Part shown: positions 1 through 10,000 of the stretch, piece by piece
How positions within the stretch are numbered: the stretch's first letter is position 1
How the letters are laid out: every line of letters begins with the position of its first letter
Origin: Limnoraphis robusta CS-951
Lineage (GTDB): Bacteria > Cyanobacteriota > Cyanobacteriia > Cyanobacteriales > Microcoleaceae
Length of the DNA stretch: 47,290 nucleotides
Assembly (NCBI RefSeq): GCF_000972705.2
Contig: NZ_LATL02000119.1
Location: 1 to 47,290 of the forward strand
Direction: 5' to 3'
Made by a program: the position numbers and the translations under genes
The notes under the pieces: model-generated
What the model saw: only the letters and a program-made list of their open reading frames with translations
Database searches by the model: none
What the model was told of the DNA's origin: nothing

Positions 1-2
1 CT

Positions 3-881
3 AAATATGGATTCGTCAGATACGCTGACGACTTCATCATCACCGCCGAAACTCTCATAGATATTGAGGAAATAATTCCCTCGGTAAAGGAACTCCTCAA
101 AACAAGAGGACTGGAGTTAAATGAGGATAAAACCAATATTGTTCATGTAGAACAAGGATTCAATTTTTTGGGGTTCAATGTCCGCCACTTCCAGGGAAGC
201 TGTCTAGTAAAACCTCAAAAGGAAAAAGTAAAACTATTCCTTAGAGAAATACGGGAATGGCTCAAAACTAACAAACACGCCAGTCCTGAAGCAGTTATCC
301 AATACCTAAACCCCCGAATCAGGGGGTGGGGAAACTACTATAAACACGGGGTAAGTAGCGAAGTGTTCAGCTATGTTGACCACCAAATTTTCCAGGCAAT
401 CTGGAAATGGTCACTAAGCAGACATCCAAGCAAGGGGAAGAAGTGGGTAGCAGGGAAGTATTTCATCACCGCTAATGGCAGGAAATGGAGCTTTCACGCA
501 ATAGTCGAAGATAGAAATGGGAAGAAGAAAAACCTAATCCTAACGAAGCTCGGAGACTTACCAATAACCCGTCACGTCAAAATCAAGGGAACAGCATCCC
601 CCGACGACCCCAAACTAACCGAATACTGGGAAAAACGTAGAACCAACTACGGGAAAACATACTTTGCAAGAGGTTCAAAGCTATTTAAAGTAGCCCAAAA
701 CCAAAGCTGGAAATGCCCAATATGCGGTGAACACCTGTTTAATGGAGAAAAGCTACACACCCACCATAAAGTGCAAGTAAAGGATGGGGGTACTAACAGG
801 GAAGACAACCTAGTCCACCTACACCTCACCTGCCACAAGCACGTACATACGGGTAAATGTTCTGAGACTCTGGAGGCTTGA
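3..881 (+). CDS. ltrA: Group II intron reverse transcriptase/maturase with HNH endonuclease domain (5'-partial)
   Basis: The open frame runs in from the window edge, so the N-terminal RT blocks are missing. The first residues read KYGFVRYADDFIITAE, which holds the catalytic YADD box of RT domain 5. Next come the RT 6-7 region (NEDKTNIVHVEQGFNFLGF) and the maturase (domain X) motif, with NPRIRGWGNYYKH near 310-350. The last 60 or so residues form an HNH nuclease: CPIC, then HTHHKVQVKDGG, EDNLVHLHLTCHKH and a final zinc-type Cys/His pair. Such proteins splice their intron RNA, nick the target DNA and copy the intron into it. The stop at 879-881 overlaps the first base of domain V. Nothing visible suggests inactivation. 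Confidence 0.93.
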   Translation, partial: KYGFVRYADDFIITAETLIDIEEIIPSVKELLKTRGLELNEDKTNIVHVEQGFNFLGFNVRHFQGSCLVKPQKEKVKLFLREIREWLKTNKHASPEAVIQYLNPRIRGWGNYYKHGVSSEVFSYVDHQIFQAIWKWSLSRHPSKGKKWVAGKYFITANGRKWSFHAIVEDRNGKKKNLILTKLGDLPITRHVKIKGTASPDDPKLTEYWEKRRTNYGKTYFARGSKLFKVAQNQSWKCPICGEHLFNGEKLHTHHKVQVKDGGTNREDNLVHLHLTCHKHVHTGKCSETLEA

Positions 882-913
882 GCCGGATGATGGGAAACTG
901 TCAAGTCCGGTTC
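880..913 (+). ncRNA. Group II intron domain V
   Basis: GAGCCGGA (880-887) pairs with TCCGGTTC (906-913) to give an 8-bp lower helix. After a small internal bulge, GATGG pairs with CTGTC around a GAAA tetraloop (889-902). This is the classical shape of domain V, the catalytic core that binds metal ions during splicing. The 5' side carries the family's AGC catalytic-triad position. It begins as the maturase stop codon ends. Confidence 0.88.
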
Positions 914-916
914 TTA

Positions 917-955
917 GGGGGGAGAGATGCGGCGACGTATGCTCTCCTACCCGAC
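917..955 (+). ncRNA. Group II intron domain VI and 3' splice site
   Basis: GGAGAG (921-926) pairs with CTCTCC (942-947), and ATGC (927-930) pairs with GTAT (937-940) with one wobble and a bulged G. A basal GGG/CCC helix (918-920 with 950-952) leaves A949 unpaired, the expected branch-point adenosine, six bases before the proposed 3' end at 955 (...CCCGAC). The helix and bulge are read directly. The exact splice position is inferred from the AY rule and the TnpB alignment. Confidence 0.75.
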
Positions 956-2125
956 AACAAGGCAGTTAGACTATGGCGAGATGAACGGGATGTGGATAAA
1001 TCTCGAATTTCTCGTTTGTGTAAAGAGTTGGCGAAAGAATTTTCTTTTGCTAAAAAACTGAACTCAATGGCGCGTCAAGCTTCGGGTGAAAGGGCTTGGA
1101 ATTCAATCTCTAGTTTCTACCGTCGTTGTAGAGAGGGAACGAAGAAAAAAGGCTATCCTCAATTCAAAAAACATTGTCGTTCAGTTGAATACAAAACAAC
1201 TGGCTGGAAACTGTCATCCGACTGTAGATCTATTAATTTTACAGATGGTTTCAAGGCGGGTAAATTCTCTCTTTTCTGCAATTTAGATGTTAGAAAAGAT
1301 CTTCTAACCTTAAAAATCAATCGAGTTAGGGTAGTGAGACGAGCCGATGGATATTATGCTCAATTTTGTTTTGATGCAAATCGCTCTGAGCCTGGAGACT
1401 ATACCGGAAAAGTAGTCGGTTTAGATTTGGGTTTAAACTATTTCTACAAAGACACTAACGATAATGCAGCCATCTATCCCAAGTATCTAAGGTCGTCTGA
1501 AAAGCGAATTAAAAAGCTACAGCGACGACTATCTAGGAAGTTTGTTGAGAGTAAAAAGCCGCAGTCAAACAACTACCACAAAGCTCGAAAAAGACTGGGG
1601 AAAGCACATTTAAAGGTTCAACGCCAACGTAAAGACTGGGCTGTTAAGTTAGCTCGATGCGTAGTGGCATCTAACGATGTCGTGGTATATGAAGACCTCA
1701 AGATACAAAACATGGTTAAGAACCATCATTTAGCTAAGTCGATTTCAGACGCGAGTTGGTATCAATTCACTCAATGGTTAGACTACTTTGGGAAAGTTTG
1801 GGATAAAGCAGTTGTTTCTGTTAGCCCACATTTCACTTCTCAGGATTGTTCTAACTGTGGATTTCGAGTCAAAAAAACACTCAGTACCCGTACTCACAGA
1901 TGCCCTAAATGCAAGACAGAAATTTGCCGCGATACCAACGCTGCATTAAATATCTTGAAAAAAGGTATGAGTATTTTGGGTGCTGAGTTTAATCAATACA
2001 GTACCGAAGGGCATTCGGAATCTGCCTCAGACGAGGAAACGCTTGGGGAGACTTCGATCTCTGTTGATGAGGAGAAATCCGATTCAATAAGTCGTGTCGA
2101 TGAACCAAGAATTAGCAATAGCTAA
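956..2125 (+). CDS. tnpB: TnpB RNA-guided nuclease of an IS200/IS605-type element, 3' exon
   Basis: This exon encodes 389 residues of a TnpB, aligned along its length with the intact TnpB at 12773-13990; only about 29 N-terminal residues are missing, expected in the exon before the intron. The RuvC residues are intact: Asp in VVGLDLGLN, Glu in VVVYEDLKIQNM and Asp in CRDTNAALNI. A four-Cys zinc ribbon (CSNC...CPKC) lies between the last two. TnpB cuts DNA guided by the omegaRNA made from the element's right end, which helps the element persist. The frame extends back to 878, but those 26 codons are intron domain V/VI sequence, so the start apparent at 878 is not real. It can only be made if the intron splices. 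Confidence 0.85.
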   Translation, partial: NKAVRLWRDERDVDKSRISRLCKELAKEFSFAKKLNSMARQASGERAWNSISSFYRRCREGTKKKGYPQFKKHCRSVEYKTTGWKLSSDCRSINFTDGFKAGKFSLFCNLDVRKDLLTLKINRVRVVRRADGYYAQFCFDANRSEPGDYTGKVVGLDLGLNYFYKDTNDNAAIYPKYLRSSEKRIKKLQRRLSRKFVESKKPQSNNYHKARKRLGKAHLKVQRQRKDWAVKLARCVVASNDVVVYEDLKIQNMVKNHHLAKSISDASWYQFTQWLDYFGKVWDKAVVSVSPHFTSQDCSNCGFRVKKTLSTRTHRCPKCKTEICRDTNAALNILKKGMSILGAEFNQYSTEGHSESASDEETLGETSISVDEEKSDSISRVDEPRISNS

Positions 2126-2160
2126 GAATCCCCTTTCTTTAGAAATGGGGAGTATGTCAA
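2126..2160 (+). ncRNA. Right end of TnpB element / 3' part of omegaRNA
   Basis: Directly after the tnpB stop, CCCCTTTC and GAAATGGGG form a hairpin (2130-2150; one bulged T, loop TTTA), followed by AGTATGTCAA. This matches the 3' end of the omegaRNA scaffold in characterised IS200/IS605 TnpB systems. The guide would start at 2161 (ACTAAAACTTGTTCCAGAGC), within the interrupted host gene. The hairpin and shared terminal motif are seen; RNA function is inference from the family. Confidence 0.65.
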
Positions 2161-2161
2161 A

Positions 2162-5092
2162 CTAAAACTTGTTCCAGAGCGTTCAGCGTGGCTGTTGAGA
2201 GCTTTGGCAGGACGAGAAGTGATTCCAGCAACAGAATTAGCACCAACTCATACGAGTCGTTCCATAGTTTATTCAGGAGTAGGTATACTTGAACCGGCGC
2301 ACCCGAAAGGCCCTTCAGGTCGAGTAGATCATGATTTTAGAAAATTCATGTTGGAGCAGAATGGTGTATATCTCCGTGCTGTTATTCGTGTCAATCCACA
2401 AGTCGGTGCTGAATTACTTTTAGCTCTAGCTATTTCACCGCCTGGTTATCGCTATGAGTTCGATCTCTCCCCTGAACGCTTAGATAACATAGATAACAGT
2501 CTTGGAACAGCAGGCTCTGATGATATTGATGTCTGCACATTCAAGTTTTCCCCACTTCTTTATCTCCTTGAAGTAAATGAACTTCTTGCAGTTGATGTTG
2601 TTGCAACCCTTTGTAATGTAGCCACAGATTGCTGGTATGATCATCGCTGGAAAAAAAACAAACTGGAGGGTATGCCAAAGACTGATACTGATGGCGTAAC
2701 TTTGCTTGTTGGCGAAAATAGAAAAAGCTTCAAAGGTGGTCGTCATGCCCTGTATTGGCATCGCAAGTATCCTTGGTCTCCGAATATTGTTGCTTGTTTC
2801 TTGATGACGCTAGAGGGATGGCTTTATAGTCGTCCGACTAAAGTAGCTCTCGAACATTCTCTATCAATTATCTTTGAGCGTGCTGACACTGTTGCAATGC
2901 TTGGGGTACTCATTTCGCTTGCTAAATGCGATCCCAATCTTTTGAAAAGTTCCTTACTACCTCTACTGTCGTCACTACAACTTTTAATATGGTTAGAGTT
3001 TGAATTAATCGATAAGGGACAGGATTTTGCATTCGATAGTTTTAATGCCAGGAGAAAACTATCGGAAGAAGAATATCAAGAGTTACTTGGATTTCATCGT
3101 TTATCTCACCGAAAAAATTCGCTTTTAAAGGTAACACTCCAAATGTGGCTAAAAGGAGAGATTCCTTTTGATGCAAAATCTCGAATTTTGAAAGACTGGG
3201 ATAATAATCAGCTTAATTTGATTCCAGAGGTTAGCCAGCATCGTGCATTAAAAATCCGAGCTTGGTTTGAAGACAACAACTGGCTGTTAGAAGAGGATGA
3301 ATATGGAAATCAAAACTTTCGCTTTGTCGGTACTTTACCAGAAGATGCTGAAGTTGATGCTAAAGCCGAATCTGCGCTTTGGAATCTTAAGCATATTGAA
3401 ATCGTAATGATGTGCCGACAAATTTTAGATGGTGAGTTGCATAAGACACCAGAAATACATAGGAATTTGGTTAGTATTTTAACAAGTGAAGAACAGCTTA
3501 CTTCTTTAAAAGAACGCTGGGAAGAAAAATCTTTCCTAGATACAGTTTGGGCAATGATTAGTGTTGTTATAGAGCCTCCTAGCAACGAGATAAACCAAAA
3601 AATGGAGAACTATATCACCTATTATGCTAGTGATTTTTCCAATCTACAAATTAATTTAGATCACCTAAGTCGTTGTCAGAGTTACGATATAGATGCCGAA
3701 GCTTTTCTTGCTCATGCAGCCCCTAAGTTGCTGCGAAGATGCAAATCTGAAACCTTACTTCGATCATCTGCTTTCCGTTGCCTTATTGGGGTTCGCAATT
3801 GTGATACATCTGCTTTTATGCGATCGTGGATAAGAGAATATGGGCTAGATCATACACTCACCCAAGAAATAATAAACGTAACTCCTTGGATAGCTCGCCT
3901 AATTGCACTAACTCATATAATTTCATACAATCAAGCAATTTTACAAGAGGATACCCATCTGATTCCAGTAATTACACCTCCTGAGATCATAGATCGAATA
4001 ATAAGTTTAAGTAATGGAGAGTATCCTGAAATTCAGGAAACGTGGTCTAACTTACAATCAAAATTTGTAACAAAAACAATCCCTGAATTATCTATCATTG
4101 ATGCTTTTCAATGGGTTCCAGAACTACTAATTCCATGTCTCGAAATAGTGTTTCCATTACTAAAATATGAATCACATAATTTCAACAATTGCTTTGATTG
4201 GAATTTTTTAGCAGCCGTATTAATACCCGTATTAGAAGTCCAACTAGACAACACACAGATTCAGGATTTTATAACTCCCTTGTGCCGTCAAGTGCTTTTT
4301 ACTTTGATTCACCAAAGACAGGCTGTCTATTTGAATTACAAAGATTATCAAAGAGAAGATGGATATAGTCCTGTAAATACACGACTCTATACAGATCAAT
4401 CTCAAATCTTAAACGCAGCAATAACATTTAATCCTACAGAGGTTGCTGCACGAATAAATATACTTATTGAGGCTTTAAAATCTGTGGAACTGGTAGATTG
4501 TATTGTTTTAAGTGATGTTGTAGATACTTTAAGTTACTGCGTTGTTCAGTGGAGTTCTTCAAGTATAATTGACAACTCATTAATAAATCACATAGCCTGT
4601 ACAGTTGGAAAATATCTTTTTGAACTTAGAAATCAAGAAGATTCAAATCTACGATTTCTCGGTGAAACCAGGGATATATGGGAAAAATTGATCGATCTAC
4701 TATGGAAGTGGTCACAAAATAATATTGAGAAAGCAACTCAAGCCGACGAATTGCTTGTAAACTTTTTCAGTCGCTTCCATGATGTATTACTTCCTGATTG
4801 GGTGTTGAGAATAAAATTGTATCGTATTGGCAGATCAACAGACTATAAACAGTTCCGCCGATTACTTTTTACAACGCTCATTCAAAACCAGAATCACTTA
4901 CCTAGTAGAAGAAATGACGAAAGTGAACTTTTAGTTCAAGTTCTTGCTGAATTCTGGGATTCAGATCACAAATGGATTATGGGCAAACAAGCTCGGCTTC
5001 AAGATTTGAGGACAATACTTGGGGAATTACAGGAAATTGATGCAGTAGGTGCAAGAAAGTTAGCAGATCAAATAGCGGATTCCCTGGTTTAG
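2162..5092 (+). pseudogene. 3' remnant of a large gene of unknown function interrupted by the TnpB element
   Basis: The frame is open from the element's right end to the TAG at 5092, about 976 codons. No convincing start follows the junction: the first candidate is TTG at 2195 with no Shine-Dalgarno sequence, and in-frame codons before it (LKLVPERSAWLL) already look like protein. I therefore read it as the C-terminal part of a bigger protein. I do not recognise the family. It is mostly helical, with no signal peptide, no membrane segment and no P-loop in the visible part, and it has acidic, Trp-rich stretches. Its length and helical character would suit the sensor region of a STAND/Avs-like defence ATPase, but that is a weak guess. 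I saw no HIP1 site inside it, unlike most of the window. Confidence 0.6.
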
Positions 5093-5329
5093 CGAAGATA
5101 ACCGATGATCGCCCCTGAAACGACTAAAATAGAATCATAGAATTACAGACTAAGGCTAACTGTTTTATTGGTTAACCCAAAACAGAGACCTATTTACAGC
5201 TTACAAAGCCAGTTTAGGATTTATTTGGGGTTGATTTTTGTTTAAGTCCTGTTAGAAAAGCAGTGGTTAATAAACTAACGTTTGCTGTAATTATTAACAG
5301 TTTTGAGACGTTTATAAAATCCTTGAACA

Positions 5330-6121
5330 TTATAAAATCCTCTTTTGATGGCGTAACTGATCAATACAGTTGAGATAGTTGGGAATGGGTTCCTCTGCGA
5401 TCCGACAAGCCTCACGATCAACGTTAATTAAATCATCACCCCAAAAGACTTTTCCGCAATAAATTGATTTTCCTTTATCGGGTTTCCAGTCAGGACTAAT
5501 AAACTTGCGATCGCTATCGACAACCGCCCCATCAAATAAATGTCCGATACAAAAATAAACATCCTGCAAAATCAACGGAACTGAGGGACGATGTAACTGT
5601 CCTCGTGAGTTGGGACTTCTGGCTTTATATTTGCTACGAGGAAACAACCCATAAAGGTTTTTGAGAGAAGCAGAAATTAACGGTTCTCCGTTGAGGTGAG
5701 TGCGTTTGAGGGCGCCTATACTGATGCGACAGTCTACTTCTTTAAGGATAGCTGGAGCGTGCATTGAGGGGAAGCGTACAGGCTGGGGGGAAAGGTTGGG
5801 ATATTCCATTAAAGGGAGTTGATCTGCATCAAGTAGTTGAACTCCATCTATAAACAGATCAGACAAACCATTACGGTTAATAATCTCATGCAGGGATACC
5901 GGAGAACAGACCCCCTCAACGACTAAAATTTCAGCGCTGGGGTTCGCCTGTCTGAGTCCTTGTAAAACCGCCCCCAAAACCCCTCGACTGACGGTAACAG
6001 GTGGGCCGACGGGATACCCTAAATTGGGCTTAACCAGAATACGTTTTGCTTGTTTAGCCGTTTGGGGAGGTTGATAAACAAAACGATCCGTTGTCTCTAC
6101 TCTCACACAATGATCTATCAT
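5330..6121 (-). CDS. DUF362 domain-containing protein
   Basis: The 263-residue protein has the DUF362 pattern: RILVKPNLGYP near residue 30, then a glycine-rich loop preceding EILVVEGV, and a central block with SIGALKRTHLNGEPLISASLKNLYGLFP around residues 130-165. DUF362 proteins are of unknown function. Some relatives carry ferredoxin-type cysteine clusters; this one shows only scattered cysteines and no CxxCxxC cluster. There is no signal peptide or membrane segment. It is divergent from the DUF2949 gene at 6434, and the intergenic region between them holds a perfect CRP-type palindrome. The ATG at 6121 is the only reasonable start. The family is recognised; the role is unknown. Confidence 0.8.
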   Translation of the reverse strand: MIDHCVRVETTDRFVYQPPQTAKQAKRILVKPNLGYPVGPPVTVSRGVLGAVLQGLRQANPSAEILVVEGVCSPVSLHEIINRNGLSDLFIDGVQLLDADQLPLMEYPNLSPQPVRFPSMHAPAILKEVDCRISIGALKRTHLNGEPLISASLKNLYGLFPRSKYKARSPNSRGQLHRPSVPLILQDVYFCIGHLFDGAVVDSDRKFISPDWKPDKGKSIYCGKVFWGDDLINVDREACRIAEEPIPNYLNCIDQLRHQKRIL

Positions 6122-6279
6122 GCAACAATTTTACAAAAGATTTACAAAAGATTAAAACATTATAAAGTTTAAATGAAGCCTGTATAGATGAGTGCTACTC
6201 AGTAATATTACGGACTTTACAATAGCTTATTATTATAGCTAGACTTAAAAAACCTAATCAAATAGATCCACTACTTAAG

Positions 6280-6295
6280 TGTGATAGAGATCACA
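6280..6295. promoter_or_regulatory. Perfect CRP/SyCRP1-type binding palindrome
   Basis: TGTGATAGAGATCACA is an exact TGTGA-N6-TCACA match, the consensus bound by bacterial CRP and by the cyanobacterial cAMP receptor SyCRP1. It lies between divergent genes, about 138 bp before the start at 6434 and 158 bp before the start at 6121, positions compatible with activation or repression of either. The match is seen; binding is inference. Confidence 0.6.
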
Positions 6296-6433
6296 GAAAA
6301 AAACGGGTAGAATCACAAGCAGAGGATGTTTTGAGTCACGGTAGAGTTGGGAACCATCCATAATACTTAAGATCGTAAAATGCAGATTCGGTTATGTACT
6401 TATTCTCGACTAGAGATTTGAAGGGAAATAAAA

Positions 6434-6724
6434 ATGCTATCTACCAAACAAGCTCAACTCATTCAGTTTTTACGCTTTGAACTCGCGATCCCTGCCTCTT
6501 CCATCGCTATGGCCCTGCGTCATCCCGAACAAGAGTGTGGTCAACTGCCGATGATTTTGTGGCAATATGGCTTAATCAGTTTAGAACAGTTGGATCGGGT
6601 TTTTGACTGGTTAGAACGATTTGGAAGTTATGTAGAAATTAAACCTACATTTAATAGTGCAGATCCAGATCATGAAACATCCAATGAATCGATAAATCTG
6701 TCTTCAATCTTTTTGGGGGTCTAA
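6434..6724 (+). CDS. DUF2949 family protein
   Basis: This 96-residue cytoplasmic protein matches the cyanobacterial DUF2949 family. Features: an N-terminal helix (QAQLIQFLRFELAIPASSIAMAL), then GQLPMILWQYGLISLEQLDRVFDWLE, which resembles a small winged-helix or EAL-regulator-like fold, and a short acidic, low-complexity tail. The function is unknown. The start ATG is preceded by GAAGGGAAATAAAA, with AAGGGA as a plausible ribosome-binding site. It follows the CRP-type palindrome at 6280-6295 and is likely monocistronic, because the STAND gene begins 354 bp later. Confidence 0.8.
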   Translation: MLSTKQAQLIQFLRFELAIPASSIAMALRHPEQECGQLPMILWQYGLISLEQLDRVFDWLERFGSYVEIKPTFNSADPDHETSNESINLSSIFLGV

Positions 6725-7078
6725 CTTATAGTTGAGTGATGTTGACAGCCGTGTTCAATTTAAGATTAGTTCCGTAAAAGTGAAAAATTTTAACTCTTTT
6801 GAATTGGAAGCAAGAGCGATAAAATAACCCCATTTTAATCACTAATTAAAAATCTGAATAGAGTCTTATTTTTCAACAAGAAACTGACGATCAGATTGAT
6901 CGAGTCATTTCAATTTGTCTAAACTCCTCCAGAACCTCTAAAATAGAATCAATTAATACCAGTCATCGAACCCCTTGTAATTTAGCCCAAATCCCTGTCT
7001 AATCAGGTTGCTAGCGCAGAAAAAGGGAGGAATATTCAGGTTAAACTACAACAGAGGGCTGAACGCATCACCCATGCT
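6725..7078. other. Intergenic region before the STAND-WD40 gene
   Basis: This AT-rich stretch has no open frame or RNA gene that I can support. It carries a copy of CTAAAATAGAATCA (6938-6951) also present at 5124-5137. A purine-rich GGGAGGAAT lies at about 7025 but is more than 45 bp before the STAND start, so it is not an obvious ribosome-binding site for that gene. Confidence 0.5.
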
Positions 7079-10000
7079 ATGAATTTTGAAGAGGCACTAA
7101 GGATAACCGATGCTGTTGTTTTTGACAAGACGGGTAAACACCTGAGCGATGTTCAACGGGCTGTCGTTCAAGGAACTTGGTGTCGTCAAAAATATCACGA
7201 AATCGCCTTAGCCTATCGTTGCACTCCTGAATATCTCAAGCAAGATGTTGGCCCGAAACTGTGGCGTCTACTGTCGGATGAATTTGGAGAAAAAGTCAGC
7301 AAAACCAACTTTCGCACAGTTCTCGAGCGAGTTCAGAGTCTAAAAAATCCATCTGATGACGTTGAACCCCCTCCTCCCGTCGCACCTCAACCTCCCTCAC
7401 CCATTCTCCCTGAGAAATCATCTCACCACATTGACTGGGGAGAAGCCACCGATGTTTCGCTGTTTTATGGACGTTCTCAAGAACTACAGCAACTTGAAGA
7501 ATGGATAGTGACTCAAGGATGTCGGGTGGTGGCGTTGTTGGGAATGGGGGGAATTGGGAAAACTTCTCTATCCGTACAACTGGCTCAAAAAATTCAGTCA
7601 GAGTTTGAATATGTGATTTGGCGAAGTCTGAGAAATGCTCCGCCCTTATCTGAAATTTTAGCGGAAATCATCCAATTTTTATCAGACGAACAACAAGTTA
7701 ATATATCCTCTGATATTCATCGCCAAATTTCTCAATTGATAGAATTAATGCGAGAATCTCGGTGTTTAGTGATTTTCGATAATGCTGAATCGATTTTACA
7801 AGAAGGTGATCGAGTTGGACGCTATTGTGAAGGCTACGAACACTATGGGGAACTGATTAAACGTTTAGGAGAAAGTCGCCATCAAAGTTGTTTACTCCTA
7901 ACCAGTCGAGAAAAACCCCGAGAAATCGCTGCATTAGAAGGAAAAATTCTGAATGTTCGTGCTTTGCAATTAACGGGACTCGAAACCGAAGATTGTCAAG
8001 CCTTAATTCAAGCTAAAGGAATTTTAGCATCACCTGAACAATGGCATCAATTAATCGAACGTTACGCCGGAAATCCCCTAGCGATTAAAATAATCACGAC
8101 TACAATTGATGATGTTTTTGGGGGTCAAGTTGCGGAATTTTTAGAACAAATTCAACAGGGAACCGCTATCTTTGGGGATATTCGAGATTTACTCGAACAA
8201 CAACTCGGACGTTTATCTGAGTTAGAACTTGAAATTATGTATTGGCTGGCGATTAATCGAGAACCTGTTTCTTTATTAGAATTACGAACCGATTTGCTGT
8301 CCGTTGTTTCTCCTACAGAAGCGATTGAATCTTTAGAGTCTTTAAGACGGCGATCATTGATTGAAAAAAGTTCTCATGGCTTTACACAGCAACCTGTGGT
8401 TATGGAATACATGATCGAACAGTTTATTGAGCATATTTTTCTAGAAATTCAAGCCGAAAATATTGTCATGCTCAACCGATACGCCCTAATCAAATCCCAA
8501 GCCAAAGATTATATCCGAGAAAGTCAAACCCGTGTGATTCTCAACCCCCTTGTTCAACGTATTTCTGAACGGTATCGCCTGCGGGTCGAACTCCAAGAAA
8601 AATTTCATCATTTATTAGATAAACTCAAAAATCATGTTCAAGAAAAATCAGGATATGCAGGCGGAAATCTGATTAATCTCTGTCATCAATTAGAATTAGA
8701 TTTAGCGGATTATGACTTTTCACATCTTGCGGTTTGGCAAGCTTATCTTCAAGATGCTAATTTACAAAACGTGAATTTTTCGGGTGCTGATTTATCCCGT
8801 TCTGTCTTTGCCGAAACATTAGGAAATACTCTGACTGTTGCGATTGGGCCAGAGAACCAATTAGCGACAGGAGACGCAGACGGAAAGATTTTATTATGGA
8901 ACACAGAAGACGGTCAAAAATTGCTGATTTTTCAGGGAAAAACAGGTTTGGTAAAATCGATAGCTTTTAGTCCAGAGGGGAACTTACTCGCCAGTGGTAG
9001 CGATGATCAAAGCGTGAGAATTTGGAAAGTCAGTACAGGCGAATGTTTGGATCGCTGGCTCGGACATCAAGCAACGATTAAATGTGTTAATTTTAGTCGA
9101 GATGGTCAAATGATTGCCAGTGGTAGCGATGATCGAACGGTGCGGCTTTGGGATGTGTGTTCTGGTGAATGTTTGCACGTTTTGAACGGACATCGGGAAG
9201 GGATTCGGACTGTGATTTTTAGTCCTGATCGTGCGATGATCGCTAGTAGTAGTGATGACCAAACGATTAAATTATGGTCTACAGATACAGGTGAATGTTT
9301 ACGAACGTTTACCGGAAATGCGACTTGGAATTGGACAGTTGCTTTTCTCGAAAGAACGACTAAAAATTTAGCTTCTGATTCTGAACAGTTGCCGGATTTC
9401 ACCGAAAAAAAAGCCTCTAAAATTCGCTGGATTGCGAGTAGTTGTGATGAGAATACGGTGCGGTTGTGGGATATCGAATCCGGTCAATGTTTTCATACCT
9501 TAGAAGGTCATTTAGATTCGGTTTGGGCTGTTGCATTTAGTGAGGATGGTCAACTTCTGGCTAGTAGCAGCGATGATCAAACCGTTAAACTTTGGCAGCT
9601 TCAAACGGGGACTTGTATTAAAACCTTAACAGGGTTTGAAAGTCAAGTTTGTTCAGTGGCGTTTAGTCCGGATAACAAAATTCTCGCCACCGGAAGTCAA
9701 GAACAAATGGTGCAGTTATGGGATGTGGTTACAGGTCAACGCTTGCGAACCTTGCGAGGTCACAAACATCAAGTTTGGTCTTTTGTTCTCAGTCCCGATG
9801 AAAAGACTTTAGTGACGGGGAGTGATGATAATAAAGTTCGACTTTGGGATATTAAAGCCGGTCGATGTATCAAACGATTTTCGGGACATTCAGACTGGGT
9901 TTGGTCTGTTGTATTTAGTCCAGATGGTCGGATGCTGGCCAGTGGAAGTTATGATTGTACCGTCAAGTTGTGGGATATCCAGACCGGAGAATGTTTGAAA

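Larger units (their letters stand above)
1..955 (+). mobile_element. Group II intron, 3' portion (maturase ORF, domains V and VI)
   Basis: A reverse transcriptase/maturase frame (3-881) is followed directly by a domain V hairpin (880-913) and a domain VI hairpin with a bulged adenosine (A949). The intron appears to end in GAC at 955, matching the usual AY 3' end. The next base opens codon AAC, which aligns with Asn30 of the intact TnpB at 12773-13990, so splicing here would restore the tnpB frame. The 5' boundary (GUGYG), domains I-IV and the exon-binding sites lie before the window. Known for the family: such introns self-splice with maturase help and retrohome into DNA. Insertion into tnpB is what this sequence shows. 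Confidence 0.88.
1..2160 (+). mobile_element. TnpB-type IS200/IS605-family element, 5'-truncated by window, interrupted by a group II intron
   Basis: The element is defined by tnpB coding sequence (from 956) and by a right end at 2126-2160 whose last bases, AGTATGTCAA, nearly match the right end of the second element at 14031-14040 (AGGATGTCAA). Its left end and the first tnpB exon lie before the window. No TnpA (Y1 transposase) is visible, so in this window it looks like a TnpB-only (IS1341-like) unit that would need a transposase in trans. It sits inside a larger gene, because an open frame resumes directly after the right end and runs to 5092. The family and right end are seen in the sequence. 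The nested order is inference from the two junctions. Confidence 0.8.

Noticed and set aside
878..955. Apparent N-terminus of tnpB starting MSRMMGNCQV
   Set aside because: These codons coincide with intron domains V and VI and have no counterpart in the intact TnpB, so they are not protein-coding in the spliced gene.
5124..6951. 14-bp direct repeat CTAAAATAGAATCA at 5124 and 6938
   Set aside because: Short, AT-rich and flanking unrelated genes; no element boundaries match it.
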